Below are positions 26,389-37,200 of a stretch of 57,457 bases of DNA, in pieces. This stretch comes from Roseobacter sp. (GTDB lineage Bacteria; Pseudomonadota; Alphaproteobacteria; Rhodobacterales; Rhodobacteraceae). A program made the position numbers and the translations under genes. Within the stretch, counting starts at the first letter, position 1, and every line of letters begins with the position of its first letter. The notes under the pieces were generated by a model. The model saw only the letters and a program-made list of their open reading frames with translations. It had not been told where the DNA came from and did no database searches. The stretch covers positions 271,963-329,419 of the forward strand of contig PCCY01000004.1 of NCBI GenBank assembly GCA_002731875.1, in the 5' to 3' direction.

Positions 26389-26943
26389 TCAGTCAGTGAC
26401 CTTGACGCTGACCATACGATCAGGCGTACCAGCCACCGCCCCGTTGCCACCAGTACCGCGCTTGATGGCATCCACGACGTCCATTCCTTCGGTGACCTTG
26501 CCCACAACGGTATATTGGCCGTTCAGGAAATATCCCTTGTCGAACATGATGAAGAACTGCGAGTTCGCGGAATCGGGGTTTTGGCTTCTCGCCATGCCGA
26601 CGACGCCGCGATCGAACGCTATGTCAGAGAACTCTGCGGGCAGGTCGGGAAGATCAGAACCACCCGTGCCTGCCCTGCTGATGTTTTCACCGGCTTTGCC
26701 GAATTCCACATCGCCAGTCTGCGCCATAAAACCGTCGATTACACGGTGAAAGACAACGCCGTCATAGGCACCGGAAGCGGCCAGCGTTTTCAAACGCTCT
26801 GCGTGTTTCGGCGCGACGTCCTCGGCCAGATCGATCTTGATGACGCCTTGGGCTTCTCCGTCAACGGTGATTTCAAGGCCGTTTGCCAATGCGGTGCCGG
26901 CCAGCAGCATCGACGCCATTCCTGCTGCAATAAAGTTACGCAT
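26389..26943 (-). CDS. Secreted cyclophilin-type peptidyl-prolyl isomerase
   Basis: A 184-residue cyclophilin that speeds cis-trans isomerisation of proline bonds. The signal peptide MRNFIAAGMASMLLAGTALA-NG predicts export to the periplasm. The cyclophilin core holds FHRVIDGFMAQTGD, SANSQFFIMFDKGYFLNGQYTVVGKV and GTPDRMVSVKV. The ATG at 26943 is chosen because it overlaps the previous stop (ATGCGTAA) and follows AAGG at nine bases. It directly follows a cytoplasmic paralog, so the pair forms one unit with one copy for each compartment. Confidence 0.93.
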   Translation of the reverse strand: MRNFIAAGMASMLLAGTALANGLEITVDGEAQGVIKIDLAEDVAPKHAERLKTLAASGAYDGVVFHRVIDGFMAQTGDVEFGKAGENISRAGTGGSDLPDLPAEFSDIAFDRGVVGMARSQNPDSANSQFFIMFDKGYFLNGQYTVVGKVTEGMDVVDAIKRGTGGNGAVAGTPDRMVSVKVTD

Positions 26944-27442
26944 CCGCAGCAACCTTAACGCTGATCATGCGATCGGGATTCGCCGCCGGTTCACCGCGGG
27001 TGATCGCGTCGACATGTTCCATCCCGGAAATGACTTGCCCATAGACCGTGTACTGGCCGTTCAGGAAATCATTGTCCTTGAAGTTGATGAAGAACTGGCT
27101 GTTTGCGCTGTCGGGGTTTGCCGAACGCGCAGCACCGATACTGCCCCGCGCATGCGGAACCTTGGAAAACTCGGCAGGCAGGTTGGGCAGGTCCGATCCA
27201 CCGGTCCCTGCCGCACGCAGGTTAAAGTTGCTTTCCATGTTGCCATTGGCCACGTCGCCGGTCTGCGCCATGAAACCGTCGATAACACGGTGGAACGCTA
27301 CGTTGTCATACTTGCCGGCACGCGCCAGTTCTTTCATGCGCTCTACATGCTTGGGCGCAATGTCGGGCAGCAACTGGATCGTTACCGTCCCGCCCTTCAG
27401 TTCCATTAGAATCGTGTTTTCTGGATCTTTGATCTCGGCCAT
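26936..27442 (-). CDS. ppiB: Cytoplasmic cyclophilin-type peptidyl-prolyl isomerase
   Basis: A 168-residue cyclophilin without a signal peptide, starting MAEIKDPENTILMELKGGTV. Active-site residues are in FHRVIDGFMAQTGDV, FFINFKDNDFLNGQYTVYG and GMEHVDAITRG. The ATG at 27442 has AGGAG six bases upstream and is favoured over one ten codons earlier. It is strongly similar to the exported cyclophilin that follows and overlaps it by eight bases, which suggests local duplication and later addition of a signal peptide to one copy. Confidence 0.94.
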   Translation of the reverse strand: MAEIKDPENTILMELKGGTVTIQLLPDIAPKHVERMKELARAGKYDNVAFHRVIDGFMAQTGDVANGNMESNFNLRAAGTGGSDLPNLPAEFSKVPHARGSIGAARSANPDSANSQFFINFKDNDFLNGQYTVYGQVISGMEHVDAITRGEPAANPDRMISVKVAADA

Positions 27443-27569
27443 GCCGTTCTCCTGCAAAAATTTCGTTGGCATTTAACTAGGGCGTGTTCGCCCGATTGCC
27501 AAGGTGCATTGACCCCGACGGCGATAACGGCAAAACACAGCGCAACTACGACAATGGATGAGGGATAAG

Positions 27570-28763
27570 ATGGGCTGGAAAACTCTGGATGACATGGACC
27601 TGCGCGGCAAGCGGGTGCTGGTGCGCGTAGATATCAACGTACCCGTTGAAAATGGTCGTGTTACTGATGACACCCGCATCCGACGTATTGTACCTACATT
27701 GCACGACATTCTTGATAAGGGGGGCAAACCGATCCTGCTGGCCCATTTCGGGCGGCCTGACGGAAAAAGGGTGCAGGACCTGAGCTTGCGCATCGTTCAA
27801 CCCGCGCTTGCGGCCGCGTTGAACCGCAAGGTGGTCTTGGTCGAGACCCTGGAAGGCGCGGAGACCGGGACCGAGGAAATCAACGCGGCCGATGTGCTGC
27901 TGTTGGAAAATATCAGGTTTTATCCCGGTGAAACGGACAATGATCCCGAATTTGCGCGTCGTCTGGCCAGCTTGGGTGACGTTTATTGCAACGATGCTTT
28001 TTCTGCGGCTCACCGTGCTCATGCGTCAACCGAGGCGCTCGCGCGGCTTTTGCCGTGCTGCGCTGGTCGCCTGATGCAGGCAGAGCTGTCCGCACTGGAA
28101 GCGGCGCTTTCGCGGCCTGAGCGCCCGGTTGGCGCAGTGGTCGGCGGGGCCAAAGTGTCAACCAAGATCGAGCTGCTCGAGAATCTGGTAAACCGCCTTG
28201 ATCTGTTGGTGATCGGCGGTGGCATGGCCAATACGTTTTTGGGAGCGATGGGGGCCGACCTAGGCAAGTCATTGCTAGAACCGGACTTTTTTGAAACCGC
28301 CAAGGAGATCATGACGCAGGCCGATAAGGCGGGCTGCCGAATTCTGCTCCCGGTCGATGGACTGGTGGCGCGTGAATTTGCGGCGGGCGCGGCGCATGAC
28401 GTCATAGCGCTAGGGCCGGAAACCGTGTTGGACGGTGATCAGATGGTGCTGGATGCCGGCCCCGGTTCGGTCGCCTTGATCGAGAAAGCCCTGGCCGGGT
28501 TAAAGACGCTGATCTGGAACGGGCCTCTTGGTGCCTTTGAAATTCCACCTTTCGACACCGCAACGCTGGCAGCAGCGCAAACCGCTGCACGCCTGACCCG
28601 TGACGGTGCATTGATTTCAGTAGCCGGCGGCGGTGACACCGTGGCGGCGCTGAACCAAGCCGATGCAGCCGATGACTTTACTTATATCTCGACCGCCGGG
28701 GGTGCGTTTTTGGAATGGATGGAGGGCAAAACCCTACCCGGGGTCGCTGCACTTGATCGCTGA
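27570..28763 (+). CDS. pgk: Phosphoglycerate kinase
   Basis: PGK moves phosphate between 1,3-bisphosphoglycerate and ADP, next to GAPDH in glycolysis and gluconeogenesis. The 397-residue product has the usual length and the signatures [68 protein letters not shown] and [11 protein letters not shown]. The ATG at 27570 follows GAGGG; an ATG four codons earlier lacks a good ribosome-binding site. It lies 22 kb from the gap genes and stands between the cyclophilins (divergent) and ftsB. Confidence 0.97.
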   Translation: MGWKTLDDMDLRGKRVLVRVDINVPVENGRVTDDTRIRRIVPTLHDILDKGGKPILLAHFGRPDGKRVQDLSLRIVQPALAAALNRKVVLVETLEGAETGTEEINAADVLLLENIRFYPGETDNDPEFARRLASLGDVYCNDAFSAAHRAHASTEALARLLPCCAGRLMQAELSALEAALSRPERPVGAVVGGAKVSTKIELLENLVNRLDLLVIGGGMANTFLGAMGADLGKSLLEPDFFETAKEIMTQADKAGCRILLPVDGLVAREFAAGAAHDVIALGPETVLDGDQMVLDAGPGSVALIEKALAGLKTLIWNGPLGAFEIPPFDTATLAAAQTAARLTRDGALISVAGGGDTVAALNQADAADDFTYISTAGGAFLEWMEGKTLPGVAALDR

Positions 28764-28902
28764 GGGTCGTGGGTAAGCCGAAATGAAGCGTGAAAGTGTG
28801 CGGTTTCTGCCGAACAAACAGATTTTTGCCGATCGCGCAGCATAGGGATTCCCTTTGCGAATCGCCTGTGACATAGTGGGTGTACGCCCATCAAGAGGCG
28901 GC

Positions 28903-29217
28903 ATGAGGCAGACGAGTATGAAACGCAGTGCAAAGCCGGCCTTCGGCACACTTTTATTTTTCGCCATCGCTTTTGCGTTAAGTCTGTACTTTGCCTTTGC
29001 GGCGATTCAGGGCAACTTTGGCCTGTTTCGCAGGGCAGAAATTGTCGCCGAAGGGCAAGATTTGCGCGTTCAGTTGGCCCAAGTGAAAACCGACGTCGCC
29101 CGGATGGAAAACCTGACCTCTCGTTTATCGGACGATTATCTTGATCTAGACCTGCTGGACGAGCAGACCCGCAAGGTTCTGGGGATGATCCGCTCGGATG
29201 AGATCGTCATACGCTAA
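28903..29217 (+). CDS. ftsB: FtsB/DivIC-type septum formation initiator
   Basis: A 104-residue single-span protein: a short basic N terminus, a membrane helix (about residues 13-33, LLFFAIAFALSLYFAFAA) and a coiled coil (about 45-85, VAEGQDLRVQLAQVKTDVARMENLTSRLS) ending in a conserved-looking acidic stretch (DLDLLDEQTRKVLG). FtsB bridges FtsL and FtsQ at the division site. The ATG at 28903 follows AGAGG at five bases; ATG 28918 is also possible. Finding it beside pgk and just before pdhA is, as I recall, usual in alphaproteobacteria. Confidence 0.88.
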   Translation: MRQTSMKRSAKPAFGTLLFFAIAFALSLYFAFAAIQGNFGLFRRAEIVAEGQDLRVQLAQVKTDVARMENLTSRLSDDYLDLDLLDEQTRKVLGMIRSDEIVIR

Positions 29218-29332
29218 GCCAATCCAACCCCGGATGTTTTGGTGGTTGCCATCTGCATTCCTAACGGAAACACTGGGCAGTGATGTGCTTGGTTAAATGC
29301 CTCTCGCATTCACGGCTCGAATCCGATAAGAG

Positions 29333-29352
29333 ATAGTTTAACGCTAAACTAT
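29333..29352 (+). promoter_or_regulatory. Operator palindrome upstream of pdhA (shared with lpdA)
   Basis: ATAGTTTA (29333-29340), ACGC, TAAACTAT (29345-29352), 40 bases before the pdhA ATG. The arms and the four-base spacer length are identical to the core of the site before lpdA at 16335-16354. The position fits a promoter-proximal repressor site. Confidence 0.7.
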
Positions 29353-29392
29353 TTTGCGCGTGCGCGGGACAACTGTACGGAGGAATTGCCCC

Positions 29393-30403
29393 ATGGCTGC
29401 CCAGAAACCGACCAAAAAGACGAATGCCAGTGCTGAAGAGCTAAAGGCCTATTACCGGGATATGCTGCTGATCCGGCGGTTCGAGGAAAAAGCGGGCCAG
29501 CTTTATGGCATGGGATTGATCGGCGGTTTCTGCCATCTCTACATCGGACAGGAAGCTGTTGTCGTCGGGCTCGAGGCGTCGGCCAAAGAAGGCGACAGCC
29601 GCATCACCACCTACCGCGATCACGGGCATATGCTGGCATGCGGGATGAACCCTGATGGCGTCATGGCAGAACTGACAGGCCGCGAAGGCGGCTATTCCCG
29701 CGGCAAGGGCGGTTCCATGCACATGTTCTCGAAAGAGAAAAAGTTTTACGGCGGCCATGGTATCGTTGGTGCCAACGTGCCGCTTGGGGCGGGCATCGCC
29801 TTTGCCGACAAATACAAGGGGAACGACAACGTCACCTTTACCTATTTTGGCGACGGTGCGGCCAATCAAGGTCAGGTTTACGAGACTTTCAACATGGCCG
29901 CCCTGTGGAAACTGCCGGTGATTTTCATCATCGAGAACAACCAGTATGCAATGGGCACATCGCAACAACGCTCTACCTCGAGCGCCGAAATCTGGGAGCG
30001 CGGCAAAGCGTTCGGAATCCCCGGCGAAGCGGTCGACGGCATGGATGTGCTGGCAGTCAAAGATGCAGGTGAACGCGCGGTCAAACATTGTCGGTCGGGG
30101 GATGGTCCTTATATCCTCGAGATCAAGACTTACCGTTATCGCGGCCACTCCATGTCGGACCCGGCGAAATACCGGACCCGCGAAGAGGTTCAGAAAATGC
30201 GCGATGAACGTGATCCGATTGAACAGGTCCGCAACATCTTGCTCGACGGGAAACACGCGACCGAAGATGATCTGAAAGCCATCGATAAAGAAATCAAGAA
30301 AATCGTCAACGACAGCGCAGAATTTGCCAAGGAAAGCCCCGAACCGGCCCCCGAAGAGCTTTGGACAGATATCTACGCAACTGAAGTCCCACAGGAGGCA
30401 TAA
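29393..30403 (+). CDS. pdhA: Pyruvate dehydrogenase E1 component, alpha subunit
   Basis: E1 decarboxylates pyruvate with thiamine diphosphate and acetylates the lipoyl arm. The 336-residue alpha subunit has RRFEEKAGQLYGMGLIGGF, the ThDP motif GDGAANQGQVYETFNMAALW..IIENNQYAMGTS and the phosphorylation-loop-like RYRGHSMSDPAKYRTREE. The ATG at 29393 follows GGAGG at nine bases and gives the family length; an in-frame GTG/ATG upstream would run into the operator. It is the first gene of pdhA-pdhB-pdhC. Confidence 0.97.
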   Translation: MAAQKPTKKTNASAEELKAYYRDMLLIRRFEEKAGQLYGMGLIGGFCHLYIGQEAVVVGLEASAKEGDSRITTYRDHGHMLACGMNPDGVMAELTGREGGYSRGKGGSMHMFSKEKKFYGGHGIVGANVPLGAGIAFADKYKGNDNVTFTYFGDGAANQGQVYETFNMAALWKLPVIFIIENNQYAMGTSQQRSTSSAEIWERGKAFGIPGEAVDGMDVLAVKDAGERAVKHCRSGDGPYILEIKTYRYRGHSMSDPAKYRTREEVQKMRDERDPIEQVRNILLDGKHATEDDLKAIDKEIKKIVNDSAEFAKESPEPAPEELWTDIYATEVPQEA

Positions 30404-30406
30404 GAA

Positions 30407-31783
30407 ATGGCTACCGAAATTCTCATGCCCGCACTGAGCCCCACAATGGAAGAAGGCACGCTGGCCAAATGGCTTGTCAAAGAGGGCGACACCGTGTCGT
30501 CTGGCGATATCATGGCCGAGATCGAAACCGACAAGGCCACAATGGAATTCGAGGCGGTTGACGAAGGTACAATCGGCAAGATCCTGATCGAAGCGGGTAC
30601 CGAAGGCGTCAAGGTCAACACGCCGATCGCCGTCCTGCTTGAGGAAGGCGAAGACGCGTCGGCCATCGGCAGCGCATCAGACGCCGTCCCCGCGCCCGCC
30701 GAACCTGCAACGAAGGAACCCGCGGCGGCGAAACCGGCCGAAGCCAAAGCCCCGGCAGCGCCAGAAACGGACACCTCCCCTGACTGGCCCGAAGGCACCA
30801 AGCTGAAACAGCAAACCGTACGCGAAGCGTTGCGTGATGCGATGGCCGAAGAAATGCGTCGCGATGAGAACGTGTTCCTGATGGGCGAGGAAGTCGCGGA
30901 ATATCAAGGGGCCTATAAGATTTCCCAAGGACTGCTGGATGAATTTGGCAGCAAGCGGATCATTGACACTCCCATCACTGAACATGGTTTTGCAGGCATC
31001 GGGGTCGGTGCGGCTTTCGGCGGTTTGCGTCCGATTGTGGAATTCATGACCTGGAACTTTGCCATGCAGGCGATCGACCACATCCTGAACTCCGCCGCCA
31101 AAACGCTGTATATGTCCGGCGGTCAGATGGGCGCACCGATGGTCTTCCGTGGTCCAAACGGTGCCGCCGCCCGCGTCGGCGCGCAACACAGTCAGGACTA
31201 TGCCGCTTGGTATATGCAGATCCCCGGGCTCAAGGTGGTGATGCCTTATTCAGCCTCCGACGCCAAAGGGTTGATGAAAACCGCCATTCGCGATCCGAAC
31301 CCGGTGGTGTTTCTTGAGAACGAAATCATGTACGGCAAAGCGTTCGACGTGCCTGATGTCGACGATTTTACCGTTCCGTTCGGCAAGGCCCGCATCTGGC
31401 GCGAAGGATCAGATGTCACCATCGTCAGCTTCGGCATCGGCATGACCTATGCGTTGCAGGCAGCCGAAAAGCTGGCTGAAGAAGGTATCGAAGCCGAAGT
31501 CATCGATCTGCGCACCCTGCGCCCGATGGACACAGCCAGCATCATCAAATCAGTGATGAAGACCAACCGCTGCGTCACAGTCGAGGAAGGCTGGCCCCAA
31601 GGGTCCGTCGGCAACTACATCTCCAGCGTGATCATGCAAGAAGCCTTCGACTATCTGGACGCGCCCGTGATCAACTGCACAGGCAAGGACGTGCCAATGC
31701 CCTACGCCGCAAACCTTGAAAAGCTGGCACTTGTGACCACGGACGAGGTCATCGCGGCGGTCAAGCAAGTCACATACAAATAA
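30407..31783 (+). CDS. pdhB: Pyruvate dehydrogenase E1 component, beta subunit with N-terminal lipoyl domain
   Basis: A 458-residue E1-beta subunit carrying an extra lipoyl domain (residues 1-80, lipoylated Lys43 in [12 protein letters not shown]), an Ala/Pro/Glu linker (about 85-130) and the transketolase-like beta domain ([48 protein letters not shown]). Plain E1-beta lacks the lipoyl part; this fused form is known from alphaproteobacteria. The lipoyl domain is almost identical to that of the E2 protein encoded next (about 95% over 75 residues by eye). AGGAGG precedes the ATG, three bases after pdhA. Confidence 0.97.
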   Translation: MATEILMPALSPTMEEGTLAKWLVKEGDTVSSGDIMAEIETDKATMEFEAVDEGTIGKILIEAGTEGVKVNTPIAVLLEEGEDASAIGSASDAVPAPAEPATKEPAAAKPAEAKAPAAPETDTSPDWPEGTKLKQQTVREALRDAMAEEMRRDENVFLMGEEVAEYQGAYKISQGLLDEFGSKRIIDTPITEHGFAGIGVGAAFGGLRPIVEFMTWNFAMQAIDHILNSAAKTLYMSGGQMGAPMVFRGPNGAAARVGAQHSQDYAAWYMQIPGLKVVMPYSASDAKGLMKTAIRDPNPVVFLENEIMYGKAFDVPDVDDFTVPFGKARIWREGSDVTIVSFGIGMTYALQAAEKLAEEGIEAEVIDLRTLRPMDTASIIKSVMKTNRCVTVEEGWPQGSVGNYISSVIMQEAFDYLDAPVINCTGKDVPMPYAANLEKLALVTTDEVIAAVKQVTYK

Positions 31784-31795
31784 GGAGCGGTCGAC

Positions 31796-33136
31796 ATGCC
31801 AACAGAAATCCTAATGCCCGCCCTGAGCCCCACGATGGAAGAAGGCACATTGGCCAAATGGCTGGTCAAAGAGGGCGATACCGTGTCTTCCGGCGACGTC
31901 ATGTGCGAGATCGAGACAGACAAAGCCACGATGGAATTCGAAGCTGTCGACGAAGGCACCATTGGCAAGATTTTGATCGCCGACGGCACCGAAGGGGTGA
32001 AGGTCAACACGCCGATTGCGGTGTTGCTGGAGGAAGGTGAAAGCGCCGATGATATCAGCGCACCGTCATCGCCAAAGACCGAACAGTCCTCGAGCACGGC
32101 CCCGGCCGACGCATCGGATAAAACCGCTCCGGCAGCGGGTTATGGGCGCGGTGCCACGGATGCCACGCCTGCCATTACACCCGCCGCGCCTTCCGGTGGT
32201 GATGGCAAGCGGATCTTCGCAACCCCCCTCGCCCGCCGGATCGCGGCAGAAAAGGGCCTGGATTTAAGCCAGGTGTCAGGTTCCGGGCCACGTGGTCGGA
32301 TCATCAAAGCAGACGTCCAAGGCCTGTCCCAATCGGACGCGCCGAAAGCAGCACCCGCACAATCTGCCCCTGCGGCACCGGAAGCCATAGCGGCCCCCGC
32401 TTCAGGTCCATCGGCCGAAACTGTCATGAAGATGTACGAGGGGCGCGACTTTGAGGAGGTTACGCTTAACGGGATGCGCAAAACCATTGCCGCCCGCCTG
32501 ACCGAAGCCAAGCAATCCATCCCGCACTTTTACCTCCGCCGCGATATCCAACTGGATGCATTGATGAAGTTCCGCGCCGACCTGAACAAGCAACTCGAAA
32601 CCCGCGGCGTCAAACTCTCGGTAAACGATTTCATCATCAAAGCCAGCGCGCTCGCGCTGCAATCTGTGCCTGACGCCAACGCCGTTTGGGCCTCAGACCG
32701 GATTCTCAAGCTCAAACCTTCCGATGTTGCGGTGGCGGTGGCTATCGAAGGCGGCCTCTTTACGCCGGTGCTAAAAGATTCAGAGATGAAGTCTCTGTCA
32801 GCCCTGTCCGCCGAAATGAAAGACCTGGCTGCCCGCGCCCGAGACCGCAAGCTGGCACCGCATGAATATCAGGGCGGCAGTTTTGCGATCTCAAATCTCG
32901 GTATGTTTGGCGTCGACAACTTCGACGCCGTCATCAATCCACCGCACGGGTCGATCCTTGCGGTCGGCGCAGGGGTAAGAAAGCCGGTCGTTGGCAAGGA
33001 TGGTGAATTGACTGTTGCCACTGTCATGTCGGTCACGCTGTCCGTAGATCACCGCGTAATTGACGGTGCCTTGGGCGCTCAATTGCTGACGGCGATCAAG
33101 GACAATCTTGAAAACCCGATGACGATGCTCGCCTGA
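31796..33136 (+). CDS. pdhC: Pyruvate dehydrogenase E2 (dihydrolipoyl acetyltransferase)
   Basis: E2 takes the acetyl group onto its lipoyl arm and transfers it to CoA, forming the core of the complex. The 446-residue protein has one lipoyl domain (residues 1-80, Lys43), a linker, a peripheral-subunit-binding domain (about 140-175, [31 protein letters not shown]) and the catalytic domain (about 215-446) ending in the [14 protein letters not shown] motif with the active His and Asp. It follows pdhB by 12 bases with AAGGAG. No E3 gene is in the operon; lpdA lies 13 kb away with the same operator. Confidence 0.97.
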   Translation: MPTEILMPALSPTMEEGTLAKWLVKEGDTVSSGDVMCEIETDKATMEFEAVDEGTIGKILIADGTEGVKVNTPIAVLLEEGESADDISAPSSPKTEQSSSTAPADASDKTAPAAGYGRGATDATPAITPAAPSGGDGKRIFATPLARRIAAEKGLDLSQVSGSGPRGRIIKADVQGLSQSDAPKAAPAQSAPAAPEAIAAPASGPSAETVMKMYEGRDFEEVTLNGMRKTIAARLTEAKQSIPHFYLRRDIQLDALMKFRADLNKQLETRGVKLSVNDFIIKASALALQSVPDANAVWASDRILKLKPSDVAVAVAIEGGLFTPVLKDSEMKSLSALSAEMKDLAARARDRKLAPHEYQGGSFAISNLGMFGVDNFDAVINPPHGSILAVGAGVRKPVVGKDGELTVATVMSVTLSVDHRVIDGALGAQLLTAIKDNLENPMTMLA

Positions 33137-33169
33137 CCCGCTTCCAAATGGATTATATCCTCAGGGGGT

Positions 33170-33191
33170 CCGGGGGGCAGACGCCCCCCGG
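33170..33191. terminator. Strong GC hairpin after pdhC (repeat-like)
   Basis: CCGGGGGG (33170-33177) pairs perfectly with CCCCCCGG (33184-33191) around CAGACG, 33 bases after the pdhC stop. The region 33155-33191 resembles, in reverse, the hairpin-plus-GGAG element seen at 6913-6967 and 11765-11817. It may end transcription of the pdh operon and of convergent cysE. Confidence 0.6.
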
Positions 33192-33331
33192 CGCTCCGGC
33201 TTCATAAAGATGATCTGCTCGTAAACCTGACCAAGCCCTTTATCCCGCCCGCCACTAAGAATGACGTTTCCAACATCCTGGCCAAGATCGTCCTGGCCAG
33301 GATCGCCTAACGACCATGGGCAAGAGGCTTC

Positions 33332-34144
33332 TCAGATATCTTGCGGGCCAAGCATATGATCCATCAGCACCGACGGTTGATCGCAGCCAGCCTCCCCAAC
33401 TACCCGCGCCGGGATGCCTGCTACGGTTTTACACGGGGGGACATCCTGCAAGACCACAGAACCTGCAGCAATCCTGCTGCATTGGCCGATCGTGATATTA
33501 CCCAGAACCTTGGCACCAGCCCCGATCAAGACACCATTGCCGATTTTAGGATGACGATCTTGCTCTTCCTTTCCGGTACCGCCAAGGGTCACAGAATGCA
33601 GCATCGACACATTATCCCCAACCACGGCGGTCTCGCCGATGACCACTGAATGGGCGTGGTCAATCATGATACCCTTGCCCAAGGTCGCAGCAGGGTGAAT
33701 GTCGACGCCGAAAATCTCACTCACACGCATCTGAACGAAATAGGCCAAATCACGCTTGCCCTTTTTCCATAAATGGTGCCCCACACGATAGGCTTGGACC
33801 GCTTGGTAACCTTTGAAATACAAGATGGGTTGGAGCAAACGGTGGCAGGCGGGATCGCGTTCATAGATCGCGACAAGATCGGCACGCGCAGCCTTTATGA
33901 GTTCCGGATCGTTCGTAAACGCTTCCTCCACCATCTCGTGGATCACCATCATCGACATCTCGTTCGATGCAAGCTTAGCCGCAATACGGTAACAAAGAGC
34001 CTTTTCAATAGACTTATGATGCAAAATACACGCGTGGACGAACCCGCCGATCAGCGGTTCATCCTGAACCGCCTGCTGTGCTTCAGTTAAAATTTGATCC
34101 CAAACCGGATCAACCGAGGCGATGTTTACATGAGATACGGCCAT
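33332..34144 (-). CDS. cysE: Serine O-acetyltransferase
   Basis: CysE acetylates serine to O-acetylserine, the first step of cysteine synthesis. The 270-residue protein has an alpha-helical N-terminal half and a left-handed beta-helix of hexapeptide repeats (about 165-240) with the active-site DIHPAATLGKGIMIDHAHSVVIGETAVVGDNVSMLHSVTLGG in short motifs, His being catalytic. AAGGAAG lies seven bases before the ATG. It lies downstream of the GTA cluster on the same strand with no terminator visible in the 122 bases between, so GTA read-through into cysE is possible. Confidence 0.96.
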   Translation of the reverse strand: MAVSHVNIASVDPVWDQILTEAQQAVQDEPLIGGFVHACILHHKSIEKALCYRIAAKLASNEMSMMVIHEMVEEAFTNDPELIKAARADLVAIYERDPACHRLLQPILYFKGYQAVQAYRVGHHLWKKGKRDLAYFVQMRVSEIFGVDIHPAATLGKGIMIDHAHSVVIGETAVVGDNVSMLHSVTLGGTGKEEQDRHPKIGNGVLIGAGAKVLGNITIGQCSRIAAGSVVLQDVPPCKTVAGIPARVVGEAGCDQPSVLMDHMLGPQDI

Positions 34145-34266
34145 GGCAACTTCCTTCTTTGATCCTTAATGTAGCATCTAAGCGAACGGAACCAACTGCA
34201 AACATCCCCCGATCGCTGATAAATTTTTTAAATTGTTGTTTTACTTGGAGTTAACCGCGTACAGCT

Positions 34267-37200
34267 TCAAAAAGACACGCTGATCAGCGCGGCTGGTCCG
34301 GCTCCATAACTCGCTGAAACCTGGGCTACGCTTATCTTGAAAGCCCCTGCCATGCCATCCGACTGTCGTGTCTCCGCATCGTATCGCCATTCAGGGTCCG
34401 TGGTGATCGCATCACGGAGAACCTTACCATCCTGCAGAAGTCGAATGATGTATCGTTCATTCTCTTCGGCCAAGGGTACTTCAAGACTGTCCCAACTGTC
34501 GCCCCCAACCCTTGTGCGCCGTATCCAGTTGAAGACTACGTCTTCAGTCTGCACACGGGCACGTAAATGACAGGGGCGCAGGGGGCGCAGACCGTTTCCC
34601 TCAAAAGCCGCGCCCAACTGAATATAGGATGGATCGTCATATGAACGTGTCGCAGGACCGATGCGGTATTGCTGTTCGACCCGCCGCAGGTTGGGGCTTG
34701 ATGTTATCTGCACAGGTACGTCATTGAGCAGAACAAATCGAGATCCCTGTGGCCACACCGGAGGCATCAATGCATCCGTCCCGGCCTGACCTCTCAGCCT
34801 TTTCGACAGCCGGTAAGTGTTCGGGGCAACCAACTCCGCCTGTTCGAACTGGAAAATCTCCCACTGGTCCGCCGACCCGTCACCGATCGCGGCCAAATTC
34901 ATTCCATTCATCAAAGACGTTTCATCGACGCTTTCCAGTTGCCCACTGTTCAACCTGACTTGAAGCCCGTCACCATGATCGAATACACCCGGTCGCGCCG
35001 CGACAAGCTCGGTTTCTGTAGTTCCCATCGTCGCACCAATAGGCAGTATCGAATTCAACCCAAAGCCGGATGTGCCGCTTGATTGATATACCGCGACGCT
35101 CCCGGGCCAAGGCGTCGCCGATGCCGCGATATATGGAGCATAAGGGGTTTCATTGCCGCGCAGCAACGGCAGATCCAGAAACACTGCGGTAACCGGAACA
35201 GGCGCGGTAAAGGGCTGGATCTTCGCCAGTTCATCGGCGAACGATGCCGTTTCATAAATCGTCGGCTCAATTCGTACCGCCTCGACAATCTGCATCTCGC
35301 CCTGCTCCACCCGATCAATTCGGTACAGGCCATCGCGCTCGCCTTTCTCGGCAGGCAGTTCAACCACGTCGCCGGTACCCAATTCCATCTGCGACGGGGG
35401 CAAGGCAAGGCGTAAGGTTTCGCGTGACATACGGGCTTCCGCCAACCACCGCTCCAGAATCTGTCGGCCTTCGGTGCGGGTCAAGGACATGTTCAGTTCG
35501 GAAGCCACAACCGAATGCGTTGCGTCGTCCGCTAAAACCGCTTCCTCTGCGATGGCGTCAAAGTCGCCGTCCGCTTGCACAAACCGCAACCTTACACGCC
35601 CCGCGATTTCGGCATCCGTCTCGCGCGCTTGTTCGGTAGTACCGCCAAGTTCATCGCTGACGGCCAGTGTCCGAGGATCAAGGCGCACAGACCCCGGCTT
35701 GTCACGCATTACAAACACAAGACAGCCGTCGCGCTCTACCGCGTCGAACCCAAACCGTAGCATCAACGGCTGAAGACTGGCGCGCGCGTCGCTGATTTGG
35801 TCAACGACATATCCGCGAACATACCCATACAGACGCGATGTGTCGTAAGCCAACACACCGGCATCGCGGCAGATTTCCCCCACCAGCGAAGAAAGCGGAT
35901 ACGAGGAACTGCGCCCATTCAGCCAATGCCCGCGCGCATAATTCGACCCGTCGCTCCACAGCACGTCGTTGTTGGGAAAATAGGGATAGGGACGTGCATC
36001 CCACGCCCAAACAAATGCCCGAGACATATCAATCATCGGACCGCCGTATTCCGCGGAAACAGGATTGTGGCTGGGATCGTTCCAATAGGCGTTGAAGGCT
36101 TGCAAATATTGCATCTGGATCAGGTCGTCGCGTGCGCCGGTCGAATAGCGCGGCAAGCTGCTTTCCGAACTTTTGAGATCAAGAAACTTGTTTGGCTGGT
36201 TGGTGCCTTTGTCTATCGCCGCGCATCCGTATTCAGTAAACCAGACCGGTTTCGATTCAGGTATCCACGCGGTTTTAGTATCCGATCTCTGCCCATTGAC
36301 GCGTTCGTGGTGTGTAGATGCCCACCAACTACGAATATCCTTGTATCTATAGATCCATGCCTCATCTGCATCTTCGTCGGTTATTGGTGTGCGAATTTGT
36401 GCGGCCCGCGCTTCGGGGGAATGATAGAACCAGTCAAATCCTTCACCTCCCTCCATGTTCGATTGCAGATAACCAAGATTATAGATCGTATCCCACGTCT
36501 GGGCGTCCAAGTGATCGTGCCCATCGCGCCAGTCGGAAACCGGCATGTAGTTGTCGATACCGATGAAATCGATATTGGCATCGGCCCAAAGAGGATCGAG
36601 ATGGAAATACCGGTCGTTGTTTCCGTCTTGTGGTTGATATCCAAAATACTCGGACCAGTCCGCCGCATAACTGATCTTGGTGGTGCTTCCCAATAGCGCC
36701 CGCGCTTCGGCAGCCAACGATCGTAACGCAGATACAGCCGGAAACCCATCGTTGGCACCGCGGATCTGCGTCAAGCCGCGCATTTCGGTACCGATACAGA
36801 ACGCATCTACCCCACCAGCGACCGCGCAAAGCGCGGCGTAATGCAATATAAATCTCGAGAACGTCCATTCATCGGGACCCGAGTAGTGTACCTGTCCTGA
36901 TGTGACATCGAAATCCGCTGCTTTGACGGTCCCGAAAAAGGCGGCGACTTCTTCATCGGCGACCGAGGTGCGATCTGGGCTACCTGCCCTTCCCGGGGCC
37001 TTGGACAACGTAATCCGGCCACGCCACGGCAATTTGGCTTGCGACGTGGCATCAGTATAAGGATCGGGTAATGCGTTGTTATCAAGCTGATCCATAAGAA
37101 TGAATGGGTAGAACATCACCGCCTTGCCAGCGGCGGACATCGCTTGGATGGCCTCGACCACCGAGGCATCGGTAGGTGTGCCGCCATAAACCGGGCGGTC

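Noticed and set aside
34145..34266. Terminator for the GTA operon before cysE
   Set aside because: The region has an AT-rich AAATTTTTTAAATT stretch but no GC stem; no terminator can be supported.
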